A stretch of DNA of 64,000 bases, taken from Aliidiomarina indica. GTDB lineage: Bacteria; Pseudomonadota; Gammaproteobacteria; Enterobacterales; Alteromonadaceae. The position numbers and the translations under genes are program-made. Below the pieces are notes generated by a model, which saw only the letters and a list, made by a program, of their open reading frames with translations, searched no databases and was not told the DNA's origin. Positions 56,532 to 64,000 of the stretch are shown piece by piece. Within the stretch, counting starts at the first letter, position 1. The number at the start of each line of letters is the position of its first letter. Location of the stretch: NCBI RefSeq assembly GCF_015354615.1, contig NZ_JACAVQ010000003.1, forward strand, positions 248,001-312,000. The letters are read 5' to 3'.

Positions 56532-56691
56532 GGTCCACTCCTTGTTAACTCAGGGTCAAAATAGGTTCCGCTTCCATTTAAGCAAAAAAGCGGCGGAACT
56601 AATAAGCGTAGATCAATACCATGCTCGCGCAAGAATCGATCACCAAAGGCGTTTATTCGCCAAGTTCCCGAGACGACCTGCGGAAATAGCT

Positions 56692-57606
56692 TTAGCGCAG
56701 CGTTGCAATCGGCAATAACTCGGCGAGGGTTTCCGCCAATTTACGGAAGGTTTGGCGCCGGCTTGTGGTGGGTCGAAACACTAAACCAATCTCTCTAAAT
56801 GCTTCGCCTCCACTCGGATCCACTGTCACTAATTCATTGCCCGATAAGATACCCGCATCAATGGCCATTTGTGGCACAAAGGTGGCGCCATTCAGTGATT
56901 CCGCCATTTGCACCAAGCTATGTAAACTGGCCGCCGTAAATGGATTTATCTTCTCTTTGTTGCCTAGCCGGCAAGCGGTTACCGCGTGCTCAGTTAAGCA
57001 GTGCTCTTTTTCCAATAGGAAAATGCTTTTATTGGGAAGTTTGGAATAATCCACGGGGTTGCCCGCAAGTTGAGCCATCTTTGGGGTTAACGCCATTTTA
57101 AACGGGTCGCGTCCCACAACCCATTGCTGATTCCCTTGCAAATCGACTGGCAACGCCAGGATAAGCACATCGAGTTCACCATCTCGAAGCAGGTTTAAAA
57201 GCTGCGCTGTGGTGTCTTCTCGAATCAGTAGTTCAAGTTTCGGGTATTGCTCCTGCAAGCGTTTGCTGAGAATTCCTAATAGAAAAGGACCAATGGTAGG
57301 AATACAGCCGACCCGAAGCGGGCCCTCCATAACATTGCCTTGGCTTTGCGCAAAGTTCACAAGTTCTTCGGTGCTGGTGAGAATTAATCGCGCACGTTCA
57401 ACAATTTCTTCGCCCATGCCGGTAAACAAAAACGATTTGTGGTCGCGCTCAATTAACTGACAATCCAGCTGCTCTTCTAAATTTTGAATGCCGCTACTTA
57501 AAGTGGATTGGCTCACGAAGCAAGCTTGTGCGGCGCGATTGAAATTCTGATGCTGATGCAAAGCCAGCAAATAACTTAGGTTTTTTAAACTAGGTAGCTT
57601 ACTCAT
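56692..57606 (-). CDS. oxyR: Peroxide-sensing LysR-type regulator OxyR
   Basis: A 304-aa LysR regulator. The N-terminal HTH is NFNRAAQACFVSQSTLSSGI (about residues 21-40). The substrate domain has the redox pair Cys203 and Cys212 (EHCLTEHAVTACRLG), the same nine-residue spacing as Cys199/Cys208 of E. coli OxyR. Peroxide forms a disulfide that switches it to an activator. It is divergent from ahpC-ahpD, with a probable binding region between. Confidence 0.94.
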   Translation of the reverse strand: MSKLPSLKNLSYLLALHQHQNFNRAAQACFVSQSTLSSGIQNLEEQLDCQLIERDHKSFLFTGMGEEIVERARLILTSTEELVNFAQSQGNVMEGPLRVGCIPTIGPFLLGILSKRLQEQYPKLELLIREDTTAQLLNLLRDGELDVLILALPVDLQGNQQWVVGRDPFKMALTPKMAQLAGNPVDYSKLPNKSIFLLEKEHCLTEHAVTACRLGNKEKINPFTAASLHSLVQMAESLNGATFVPQMAIDAGILSGNELVTVDPSGGEAFREIGLVFRPTTSRRQTFRKLAETLAELLPIATLR

Positions 57607-57649
57607 AAAGGCCTCACCGTTGCCGCGGATTTCGTCGCCGGGTCTAATT

Positions 57650-57712
57650 AGATATTCCGATTATAATAATAGCTTTTATTCGCTTTAATCAATAGGCACC
57701 GACCCGTACTAT
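57650..57712 (+). promoter_or_regulatory. OxyR-controlled ahpC promoter region
   Basis: An AT-rich block (57650-57695) has ATAG- and TATA-like words about one helical turn apart and a partial dyad AATAATA/TTTTATT, compatible with an OxyR tetramer site; the match to ATAG-N7-CTAT is imperfect. -35 TTTAAT (57684-57689), 17-bp spacer and -10 TACTAT (57707-57712) follow. Confidence 0.45.
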
Positions 57713-57759
57713 GCTCTCCGAGATTAACCACAACCATTAATTTTTGGAGAAATTACAAT

Positions 57760-58317
57760 ATGTTAACAATTGGTGATAAGTTGCCCGAGTTTTCTGTAGT
57801 CGCCGCAAAACCAGGTTTTAACATGCCTGAAGAGAATGGTGAGAGCGCTTTTGAAACTATCACGCAGGATAGCTTTGCAGGGAAGTGGAAAGTAATTTTC
57901 TTCTATCCGAAAGACTTTACCTTCGTGTGCCCTACAGAAATCGTTGAGTTTGCAAAACTAAATGAAGAGTTTGCTGACCGCGATGCGGTAGTGCTCGGTG
58001 GTAGTACGGACAACGAATTTGTGAAGCTGGCATGGCGCCGTGAGCACCCAGATATGAAGAGTCTGAACCAGTATTCATTCGCCGATACTGCGGGCGACTT
58101 AGTCGATGGATTGGGTGTTCGTGACAAAGCTGAAAACGTAGCCTTGCGCGCAACCTTTATCGTAGATCCACACAATGTGATTCAGCATGTTTCTGTGAAC
58201 GCACTCAACGTGGGACGTAATCCAGCAGAAGTATTACGTATTCTTGATGGCTTACAAACTGACGAGTTGTGCCCGTGTAACCGCCCTGTCGGCGGCGAAA
58301 CATTAAACGCGGCTTAA
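57760..58317 (+). CDS. ahpC: Peroxiredoxin AhpC (mycobacterial/AhpD-linked type)
   Basis: A 185-aa cytoplasmic peroxidase. Peroxidatic Cys57 in DFTFVCPTEIVEFA; two C-terminal cysteines Cys171 and Cys173 (ELCPCNR). This three-cysteine layout is the AhpC type reduced by AhpD rather than AhpF. It is the first gene of ahpC-ahpD, divergent from oxyR, with TTTTGGAG before the ATG. Full length. Confidence 0.94.
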   Translation: MLTIGDKLPEFSVVAAKPGFNMPEENGESAFETITQDSFAGKWKVIFFYPKDFTFVCPTEIVEFAKLNEEFADRDAVVLGGSTDNEFVKLAWRREHPDMKSLNQYSFADTAGDLVDGLGVRDKAENVALRATFIVDPHNVIQHVSVNALNVGRNPAEVLRILDGLQTDELCPCNRPVGGETLNAA

Positions 58318-58387
58318 TACGCAATGAAGACAAACGCGGGGCGCTAAGCGCCCCCGTTACTCTCAAGGTTTAAGGTACGGAGACAGT

Positions 58388-58915
58388 ATGACAATTGCAG
58401 ATTACAAACAGGGTTTGGGTGATCACGGTAAAGACACCAAGCTGAATTTATCTAATTTGTTCGGCAATGTGGATACATCAGGCTTAACCGCGGATCAGTT
58501 CTACGGTACCGCACTTTCTTTGGTGTATTCCTTAAACGACAAAGAGCTCATTGCCGCCGTTGAAGCTGAAGCAGATGGGAAGGTAGAAGCCAATGTCGTT
58601 GCTGCTGCAAAACTTGCCGCAACTTTAATGGCGATGAACAACATCTATTACCGCTTCATTCACTTAAGCAGTGATAAGCAATTTGCCAAGATGCCTGCAG
58701 GCTTGCGCATGAATGGCATGGCCAATCCAGGCGTAGACAAAGCAGATTTCGAATTATTTTCCCTTGCTGTATCAGCACTAAATGGCTGCGGCATGTGTAT
58801 CGATTCACACGTGGGAGTGCTCGTAAAGCATGGTGTGAGCGCGCAGGCGATTCAAACATCGGTGCGTCTCGCTGCAGTGTTGAATGCGGCAAAAACAGCA
58901 CGCGCGCTGTCATAA
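58388..58915 (+). CDS. ahpD: Alkyl hydroperoxide reductase partner AhpD (carboxymuconolactone decarboxylase family)
   Basis: A 175-aa helical protein with the redox motif CGMC (Cys134, Cys137) and following His141 (GCGMCIDSHVG), the AhpD catalytic set. AhpD passes electrons, via lipoamide in mycobacteria, to AhpC. It is 70 bp after ahpC and followed by a terminator at about 59001. Length equals M. tuberculosis AhpD, as far as I recall. Confidence 0.93.
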   Translation: MTIADYKQGLGDHGKDTKLNLSNLFGNVDTSGLTADQFYGTALSLVYSLNDKELIAAVEAEADGKVEANVVAAAKLAATLMAMNNIYYRFIHLSSDKQFAKMPAGLRMNGMANPGVDKADFELFSLAVSALNGCGMCIDSHVGVLVKHGVSAQAIQTSVRLAAVLNAAKTARALS

Positions 58916-59000
58916 TTTTGCAATCTCAGGGGGTTATTCTCTCCACGATGTTTCCCCCTGGGGCAAAACCACGGTTTTCCCCAAAGACCGTGTAGTTGTT

Positions 59001-59029
59001 AGCCCGTCTCCCCGACGGGCTTTTTTTTT
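59001..59029 (+). terminator. Rho-independent terminator after ahpD
   Basis: GCCCGTC (59002-59008) and GACGGGC (59014-59020) form a 7-bp stem with loop TCCCC, followed by nine T residues. It is about 85 bp after ahpD. Confidence 0.93.
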
Positions 59030-59083
59030 CTGGCTTGCCAGAGAGCTCCGATAGCTGCGTTATAATCACAGCTCAATCGGTCA

Positions 59084-59100
59084 CGTACCATTGAGGTACG
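59084..59100. repeat. GTACC hairpin and flanking CTCAATCG repeats
   Basis: CGTACC and GGTACG pair around ATTGA (about 59084-59100). CTCAATCG occurs before (59072-59079) and after (59104-59111). The layout resembles short dispersed intergenic repeats known in Alteromonadales genomes, but I cannot test copy number from this window. Confidence 0.45.
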
Positions 59101-59120
59101 CTCCCTCAATCGCTGCAATT

Positions 59121-59267
59121 ATGCCTTACTCGGGCCCGTAGCCAACGCATTGCGTTGGTTACAAAGTCGATGCCTTACTCGGGCCTGTAGCCAACGCATT
59201 GCGTTGGTTACAAAATCGATGCCTTACTCGGGCCTGTAGCCAACGCATTGCGTTGGTTACAAAGTCG
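59121..59267. repeat. Three tandem 49-bp repeats, each with a 17-bp palindrome
   Basis: Units begin at 59121, 59170 and 59219 and differ by only a few bases (for example CGGGCCC versus CGGGCCT, AAAGTCG versus AAAATCG). Each contains the perfect palindrome CCAACGCATTGCGTTGG at 59142-59158, 59191-59207 and 59240-59256, extended by GTAG and TTAC to near-12-bp arms. They lie between ahpD and uppP, with no gene over them. A related palindrome lies at 34741-34757 inside a coding sequence. Confidence 0.92.
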
Positions 59268-59379
59268 ATGTCATCCAAAGTAATGCCATTCATTAATCTC
59301 AGGCCCTCTGGTACACTTTGCACTGATTTTATCGGCGAGCAGCTCACACGGCTGCTCTTCTCGTTGCGAAGAGATGATT

Positions 59380-60177
59380 ATGGATTATATCACTGCCTTT
59401 TGGCTTGCCTTAGTGCAAGGGATTACCGAGTTCTTACCGATTTCCAGTCAGGCCCATTTAGTGTTGGCGGGACAATGGCTTAGCGATGTTTATCAAGGAA
59501 TCGATTTTGACGTGATTCTTCATGCGGGCTCTTTGGTGGCAGTTATCACCTATTTTCGCCGCGAAATTTTCACCATGACCCGGGACTGGATGGGCGCGGT
59601 CAGTGGAGGTGAGAAAACCAAAGATTCAAAACTAGCCTGGTGGGTGATTATCGGAACGATTCCTGCCGGTGTACTTGGCTTAATCTTCAAAGACGTCGCT
59701 GAGGGCATGTTGCGCAGTGAAGTGATTATGGGCGTCGCCTTAATCGTGTTTGGTTTATTGTTAGGTTTAGCTGATTGGAAAGGCCGTGGCGAGCGGGATG
59801 AATACTCACTGACGTTAAAAGATGTACTGATTATTGGCTTTGCGCAAGCCGTTGCATTAATTCCTGGCACCTCACGCTCTGGGATTACCATGACAGCCGC
59901 TTTATTTTTAGGGATGTCTCGGGAAGCGGCGGCACGATTCTCGTTTTTACTGTCCATCCCGATTATCGCTGCGGCAAGTTTACTCTCTGCCATTACCTTG
60001 TTTCGAAACGGAACCGAGACGCCTTGGGATATCTTGCTGCTAGGCTTTGTCGTTGCCGCGGTAAGCACCTATGTTTGTATTCATTATTTCCTCGCATTTA
60101 TTCGACGTATCGGCATGCAGCCATTCGTAATTTATCGCTTAGTTTTAGGCGGTTTATTACTCTGGTTTTTCTTGTAA
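59380..60177 (+). CDS. uppP: Undecaprenyl-diphosphatase UppP (BacA)
   Basis: A 265-aa inner-membrane phosphatase that recycles the lipid carrier undecaprenyl diphosphate for peptidoglycan; overexpression gives bacitracin resistance elsewhere. Signatures: QGITEFLPISSQAHL near the N-terminus and PGTSRSGITMTAAL. ATG at 59380 is chosen because GAAGAG is 6 nt upstream; the ATG two codons earlier abuts that site. Normal length. It may be read with apbE, which starts 22 bp later. Confidence 0.95.
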   Translation: MDYITAFWLALVQGITEFLPISSQAHLVLAGQWLSDVYQGIDFDVILHAGSLVAVITYFRREIFTMTRDWMGAVSGGEKTKDSKLAWWVIIGTIPAGVLGLIFKDVAEGMLRSEVIMGVALIVFGLLLGLADWKGRGERDEYSLTLKDVLIIGFAQAVALIPGTSRSGITMTAALFLGMSREAAARFSFLLSIPIIAAASLLSAITLFRNGTETPWDILLLGFVVAAVSTYVCIHYFLAFIRRIGMQPFVIYRLVLGGLLLWFFL

Positions 60178-60199
60178 ACACTGAGTGAGTAAAGGTCGT

Positions 60200-61243
60200 A
60201 TGGTTCAGTTGAAAAAAGCTATTTTATTGGTCCTCGCAGTTTGTGTGGTGAGCGCATGTGGTCCGCGTATGGAACCGGCTCCGAAAGTGCTGGAAGGTCG
60301 CATTTTTGGAACTTTCTTTCAGGTGAGCATCGGCACACAACATGAGTTTGATGAAGACGAAATTAAGTCGGGAGTACTTGCAGTACTTAACGAAGTGGAT
60401 CGACAGATGTCGACCTACCGCGACGACTCCGTGTTAAATGAAGTCAATCGCGCAAGGGTTGGTGAGCCGGTGACAGTGCCAGCGGAACTTTTCTATGTGC
60501 TTGAGTTGGGCTATGAAATCGCTGAGTTATCCGGTGGAGCCTTTGATTTTACAATTGGAGGACTCGTGAACCTGTGGGGCTTTGGCCCGGAAGGACGTAT
60601 TACATCGGCACCAGATGACGATGCGTTGCAAAGACGTTTGCAGGAGGTGGGTTACCGCTATGTTGCCTTGGATGCGGATAATCGGAGCGTTACGCGCCAT
60701 TCGGATGTTTTTATCGACCTCTCAGGTATCGCCAAAGGATATGCTGTTGATGCGGTAAGCGAGTACTTACTATCGCAAGGTATTGAAAACCATTTGGTGA
60801 ACATCGGTGGTGATTTAAAAGGCCTTGGCATGCGCAGTGAGGACCGCGCTTGGCATGTAGGTATTGAAGCACCAAATGATGCGCAACAAATTGTGCGTCA
60901 TATTATGCCGCTTTATGATATTGGCATGGTCGGTTCAGGTGACTATCGCAATTACTTCGAGGAAGATGGTGTGCGCTACTCGCATACCATTAACCCAACC
61001 ACCGGACGGCCCATTGCGCACCGATTGGCAGGCGTCCATGTGTTGGGTGAAAACACCACAGAAATTGATGCGCTAGCTACCGTGTTTATGGTGTTAGGCG
61101 AAGAGGTTGGTCTTTCCTTCGCAAATGAACATGATATTGCAGCTATTTTTCTTTATCGCGCCAATGGAACCTTTGAATCGGTTATGTCTGACCGGTTTGT
61201 TCGCGACCACGCAGACGTAATGAGTGTGCCTGAGGTTCGCTAA
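60200..61243 (+). CDS. apbE: FAD:protein FMN transferase ApbE (lipoprotein)
   Basis: A 347-aa lipoprotein (lipobox VVSACG, Cys19) of the ApbE family, which attaches FMN covalently to Thr/Ser of partners such as the Rnf/Nqr subunits. Motifs visible: MSTYRDDSVLNEVNRA, GGAFDFTIGGLVNLWGFGP, DLSGIAKGYAVD and the C-terminal YSHTINPTTGRP then DALATVFMVLG. ATG at 60200 has AAAGG 5 nt upstream; a GTG 15 nt earlier is possible. Its Nqr/Rnf partners are not in the window. Confidence 0.93.
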   Translation: MVQLKKAILLVLAVCVVSACGPRMEPAPKVLEGRIFGTFFQVSIGTQHEFDEDEIKSGVLAVLNEVDRQMSTYRDDSVLNEVNRARVGEPVTVPAELFYVLELGYEIAELSGGAFDFTIGGLVNLWGFGPEGRITSAPDDDALQRRLQEVGYRYVALDADNRSVTRHSDVFIDLSGIAKGYAVDAVSEYLLSQGIENHLVNIGGDLKGLGMRSEDRAWHVGIEAPNDAQQIVRHIMPLYDIGMVGSGDYRNYFEEDGVRYSHTINPTTGRPIAHRLAGVHVLGENTTEIDALATVFMVLGEEVGLSFANEHDIAAIFLYRANGTFESVMSDRFVRDHADVMSVPEVR

Positions 61244-61263
61244 AGTACCTGATTTTTCGACCA

Positions 61264-61303
61264 AAGGGTTGTGTTTATGGCAACCCTTCTCTAAAATTTA
61301 GAG
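61264..61303 (+). terminator. Tandem hairpins after apbE
   Basis: AAGGGTTG (61264-61271) pairs with CAACCCTT (61281-61288). Directly after it CTCTAAA (61289-61295) pairs with TTTAGAG (61297-61303). The T-run is short, so termination is plausible but not strong. Confidence 0.45.
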
Positions 61304-61334
61304 CGTTATTATTGCAGTGGAGAGAGTACGTTTT

Positions 61335-61450
61335 GGACAGTTCACGACGACGAACAAGCGGTACAGGTCCGTTAAAGTCCCAGTCTCTCTGACCCAGTGA
61401 CACTGCGACTTTGCCGCGCCTGTTACCGTCGGTGGAGTTGCAGCTTTCTA
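61335..61450 (+). ncRNA. Structured 5' leader RNA of mgtE (candidate cis-regulatory RNA)
   Basis: The 300-odd bp before mgtE holds no gene but can form nested helices. GGTACAGG (61360-61367) pairs with CCTGTTACC (61419-61427, one bulge). Inside it AAAGTC (61374-61379) pairs with GACTTT (61407-61412), and inside that CAGT/ACTG (61395-61405) and CAG/CTG hairpins. GTTC/GAAC (61340-61355) forms another stem upstream. None of the conserved words of the M-box Mg2+ riboswitch was seen. The downstream gene is a Mg2+ channel, so Mg2+ or another cation is the obvious ligand guess. Confidence 0.5.
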
Positions 61451-61607
61451 TTCAGCATTTCTTGAATAACTTCGCTACAACATCCTTATCTAGTGTTTTG
61501 TCTTTGCGTCTATTTCGCCATCGGCTGAAACCAACGCACTGACGTTAAATGCACTCGCCCTGCGCATTTTAGCGTCATACGCAGCATGACTGAGGAGCAG
61601 AAATGTC

Positions 61608-62954
61608 ATGACTTACGAAGGATACGAGCATCTAATTGATCTTATCGCCCAAGGCGATGAGCATTCCTTGCGTGCAGCTTTGGAAGAAATTCCACCCGCG
61701 GATATTGCCGAATATATTGACCAGAACTTTGAAGTGTATAGCACGCTGACGTTGCTGGAAAAAATGTCTTCGGAGCAACAAGCAGAAGTATTTGGTTATT
61801 TGCGGCCCCAAAATCAGGAACAACTGGCATCGCACATGGAAGTTGGTGTGTTGGCACAGTTATTCCGAGATATGTCTTCGGATGAACGGGCCGATTTATA
61901 TGCATTGTTGGACGTAAAATTGCAGGACGCCGTAATGCGGCGCTTAGCAAAACGTGACCGTGAAGATCTGTTGCGCTTAGCCAGTTATGAAGAGGGAACC
62001 GTCGGCTCGGTGATGACCTCTGACTATGCCATGGTTCCATCGGCAAGCAAGGTGGAAGATGCGGTTCGCCGTCTGCGGCAATCAGCCCCAGACAAAGAAA
62101 CTATTTATCAAATCTATGTGGTCGACAAAGAGAACCGTCTGCAAGGGGTTGTTTCTCTGCGGGAATTAATTACCGCTGCGCCCACAGAAAGCATTGATGA
62201 TTTGATGACACGGGATGTGGTAGCGCTCAAGCCCGACATGCCCCAATCAGAAGCCGCACGGGTGATCAGTCGCTACGATTTATTAGCCATTCCCGTGGTT
62301 TCCGACACCGACGTATTGCTCGGCATCGTTACCTTCGATGACGCGATGGACGTTGTGCAGGAAGAAGACACGGAGAGCATGCACAAATCAGCAACCGTTG
62401 GAAAATTAGAGGGCGGCATTAAAGACGCCAGCCCAGTGCTGATTTATCGCAGTCGCATTAACTGGCTGGTTTTGTTGGTATTTGCCAATATTTTCTCGGG
62501 TATGGGCCTGATGTATTTTGAGGCCACGATTGAAACCCATATTGCCTTGCTGTTTTTCTTGCCGCTATTGATTGCATCGGGCGGTAATACTGGCGCTCAG
62601 GCCGCTACTCTAGTGGTACGGGGTTTAGCGACCGGCGATCTATTAAAGAGCGACTGGGTATATATGCTTGGCAAAGAAATGCTGGTGTCGGTAGGCCTTG
62701 GTATTACCATGGCGGCGGCGATTTCTGCGGTTGCTTATTTCCGCGTCGACTCTGTGATTGTACCGATTGTGGCGCTAAGCATGGTCAGTATTGTGTTGGT
62801 GGGTAGTTTTATTGGTGTCCTGTTGCCGTTTGTACTTAAACGGGTTGGTTGGGATCCGGCTACGGCAAGTGCGCCGCTGGTAACCACCATTGCAGACGCG
62901 AGCGGAGTACTCATCTATTTCGGATTCGCGGCGATATTTCTGGGTATCTCATAA
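61608..62954 (+). CDS. mgtE: Magnesium transporter MgtE
   Basis: A 448-aa Mg2+ channel: cytoplasmic N domain (about 1-125; IPPADIAEYIDQ), CBS pair (about 130-255; MTSDYAMVPSASKVEDAVRR) that senses Mg2+, connecting helix and five-helix membrane domain (about 280-448) with the pore motif ASGGNTGAQAATLVVRGL and the end VTTIADASGVLIYFGFA. GAGGAG precedes the ATG. A long structured leader lies upstream, suggesting RNA-level control as well as the CBS gate. Confidence 0.95.
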   Translation: MTYEGYEHLIDLIAQGDEHSLRAALEEIPPADIAEYIDQNFEVYSTLTLLEKMSSEQQAEVFGYLRPQNQEQLASHMEVGVLAQLFRDMSSDERADLYALLDVKLQDAVMRRLAKRDREDLLRLASYEEGTVGSVMTSDYAMVPSASKVEDAVRRLRQSAPDKETIYQIYVVDKENRLQGVVSLRELITAAPTESIDDLMTRDVVALKPDMPQSEAARVISRYDLLAIPVVSDTDVLLGIVTFDDAMDVVQEEDTESMHKSATVGKLEGGIKDASPVLIYRSRINWLVLLVFANIFSGMGLMYFEATIETHIALLFFLPLLIASGGNTGAQAATLVVRGLATGDLLKSDWVYMLGKEMLVSVGLGITMAAAISAVAYFRVDSVIVPIVALSMVSIVLVGSFIGVLLPFVLKRVGWDPATASAPLVTTIADASGVLIYFGFAAIFLGIS

Positions 62955-62966
62955 TCTGCCAAAAGT

Positions 62967-62980
62967 TTGATCCTAATCCT
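62967..62980 (+). promoter_or_regulatory. FNR-like half-conserved box before ccoG
   Basis: TTGATCCTAATCCT matches TTGAT-N4-ATCAA in the left half and three bases of the right half. It lies about 50 bp before the predicted transcription start of ccoG. FNR/Anr control of cbb3-oxidase assembly genes is common, but this site is imperfect. Confidence 0.3.
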
Positions 62981-62989
62981 GTTGGATCC

Positions 62990-63018
62990 CTGATCTTTCA
63001 CCAGAATGGGCGTATAAT
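62990..63018 (+). promoter_or_regulatory. ccoG promoter
   Basis: -35-like CTGATC (62990-62995), 17-bp spacer and a perfect TATAAT (63013-63018), 40 bp before the GTG start. Confidence 0.6.
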
Positions 63019-63057
63019 GAAGCCCATTCCTGGTGATGCAGAACGGCGGATAAACAC

Positions 63058-64000
63058 GTGGTTGAGCAAAAGATAGAAGTACAGGACGCACCCCCGAAAA
63101 AGGGTGTCACAATTCAAAAACCGGAAATTAAAAAGCCAAGCGGTGGTTCCGGTCCGGGCAAAAACCACATTTATGTGCGGGAAGCTGAGGGGCGCGTAGA
63201 AACCACCCGACGCGTACTTGGTTTCGTGTTGATGGCCCTATTCGCTGTACTTCCTTGGCTTACTTGGAATGGTGAGCAAGCGGTTCTTCTCAATATCCTT
63301 GATCAACGTTTTCGCATCTTCGGCATGACCCTCTGGCCCCAAGATCTCACGATTTTAGCGTGGATTTTTATGGTGTCAGCTTTCGCTCTGTTCTTAGTGA
63401 CGACCCTATTTGGCCGAGTCTGGTGTGGCTTTACGTGTCCGCAAACCACCTGGACCTTTATCTTCATGTGGTTTGAGCGCAAGATCGAAGGTAGTCGTCA
63501 TCAGCGCATGAAGCTGGATGAACGGGCGATGGACGCAGATAAATTTACGCGAAAATTTGCCAAACATAGTGCTTGGATCATTATTGCCTGGCTCACGGCC
63601 ATGACATTCGTGGGGTATTTCACTGATATTCGGGCGCTATTCCAAAACTTCTTTGTGTTTGAAGCCAGTGCTTGGGCAACGGGGAGTGTGTTATTTTTCA
63701 CCTTTGCTACTTACGGGAATGCAGGCTGGATGCGGGAAATCATGTGTACTCACATGTGTCCCTATGCCCGCTTCCAAGCGGCCATGTTTGATAAAGACAC
63801 CTATATCGTTGCGTATGATGAAGAACGGGGCGAACCGCGGGGCCCGCGCAAGCGCAAGATCGATCCGCGAGAACAAGGATTAGGCGACTGCATCGACTGT
63901 AACCTGTGCGTTCAGGTGTGCCCTACCGGCATCGATATCCGTCAGGGCTTGCAGTACGAGTGTATTAACTGCGGCGCCTGCGTTGATGCCTGCGATAGTG
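63058..64000 (+). CDS. ccoG: Cytochrome c oxidase accessory protein CcoG (FixG/RdxA), cut by window edge
   Basis: The frame opens at GTG 63058 and is still open at the right edge (314 full codons visible). It has a basic soluble head, then membrane helices, with WCGFTCPQTTWTFIFMWFER and EIMCTHMCPYARFQAAMFDK, and two 4Fe-4S ferredoxin motifs at the end of the window (DCIDCNLCVQVCPTG and ECINCGACVDACD). CcoG is an inner-membrane iron-sulfur protein needed to reduce copper for cbb3 oxidase assembly. The likely partners ccoNOQP/ccoS should lie nearby outside the window. Confidence 0.94.
   Translation, partial: MVEQKIEVQDAPPKKGVTIQKPEIKKPSGGSGPGKNHIYVREAEGRVETTRRVLGFVLMALFAVLPWLTWNGEQAVLLNILDQRFRIFGMTLWPQDLTILAWIFMVSAFALFLVTTLFGRVWCGFTCPQTTWTFIFMWFERKIEGSRHQRMKLDERAMDADKFTRKFAKHSAWIIIAWLTAMTFVGYFTDIRALFQNFFVFEASAWATGSVLFFTFATYGNAGWMREIMCTHMCPYARFQAAMFDKDTYIVAYDEERGEPRGPRKRKIDPREQGLGDCIDCNLCVQVCPTGIDIRQGLQYECINCGACVDACDS

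Noticed and set aside
59121-59267. CRISPR array
   Set aside because: The three units are contiguous tandem copies with no unique spacers.
61244-61607. M-box (ykoK) magnesium riboswitch
   Set aside because: The leader precedes mgtE but I could not find the conserved M-box words by eye; reported only as an unclassified structured leader.

Overview
The window is chromosomal DNA from a marine gammaproteobacterium of the order Alteromonadales. Gene content and order fit Idiomarinaceae best; that family assignment is an inference, not a search result. It carries the chromosomal replication origin: the order mioC - oriC - mnmG - rsmG - parA - parB - atpIBEFHAGDC - glmU - glmS is the classic gammaproteobacterial origin neighbourhood. 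The origin-like segment (about 2766-3130) has DnaA boxes, many GATC sites and an AT-rich tract.

Region by region. 1-2300: a SulP anion transporter and a universal stress protein on the minus strand, with palindromic DNA upstream. 2319-18766: replication, tRNA modification, segregation, the F1Fo ATP synthase operon, amino-sugar synthesis and a Coa1-like protein, all on the plus strand. 18732-24717: an accessory stretch with two unknown minus-strand genes, the YadG/YadH ABC exporter, a ClpP-fold lipoprotein, a VF530-type protein, a duplicated scrap of the Coa1-like gene, and a phosphate-porin gene behind a Pho-box array. 24698-29245: a YdjM-type membrane hydrolase with a TetR regulator, a YghU glutathione transferase and an alpha/beta hydrolase.

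29275-38148 is the most unusual part. It is a compact minus-strand operon encoding a secreted protein, a lipoprotein, a TPR/PEGA membrane protein, a PEGA protein with a formylglycine-generating-enzyme-like domain lacking cysteines, a 37-residue membrane peptide, a MotA/TolQ/ExbB-type channel protein, and two membrane-anchored von Willebrand A (vWA) proteins. The two vWA proteins carry an ExbD/MotB-like N-terminal helix with its aspartate. I read this as a proton-driven stator-like envelope machine in which two different vWA proteins replace the usual ExbD/TolR/MotB partner. I know of no described system with this composition.

38421-47773: an RstBA-like two-component system with its DUF3019 and OmpV-like neighbours, an FMN reductase, an AI-2E-type exporter, a small membrane protein with an XRE regulator, a DMT exporter, a GST, and a PAP2 phosphatase/glycosyltransferase pair. 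47796-56531: an M28 peptidase, a DUF4168 protein, an NtrB/NtrC-type two-component system, and a TonB receptor with a PQQ-type sugar dehydrogenase. 56692-58915: OxyR divergent from ahpC-ahpD. 58916-64000: a terminator, three tandem 49-bp palindromic repeats, uppP, apbE, mgtE behind a strongly structured leader, and the start of ccoG.

No rRNA, tRNA, CRISPR array, complete insertion sequence or prophage was seen. Start codons were adjusted by ribosome-binding site and family length where stated.
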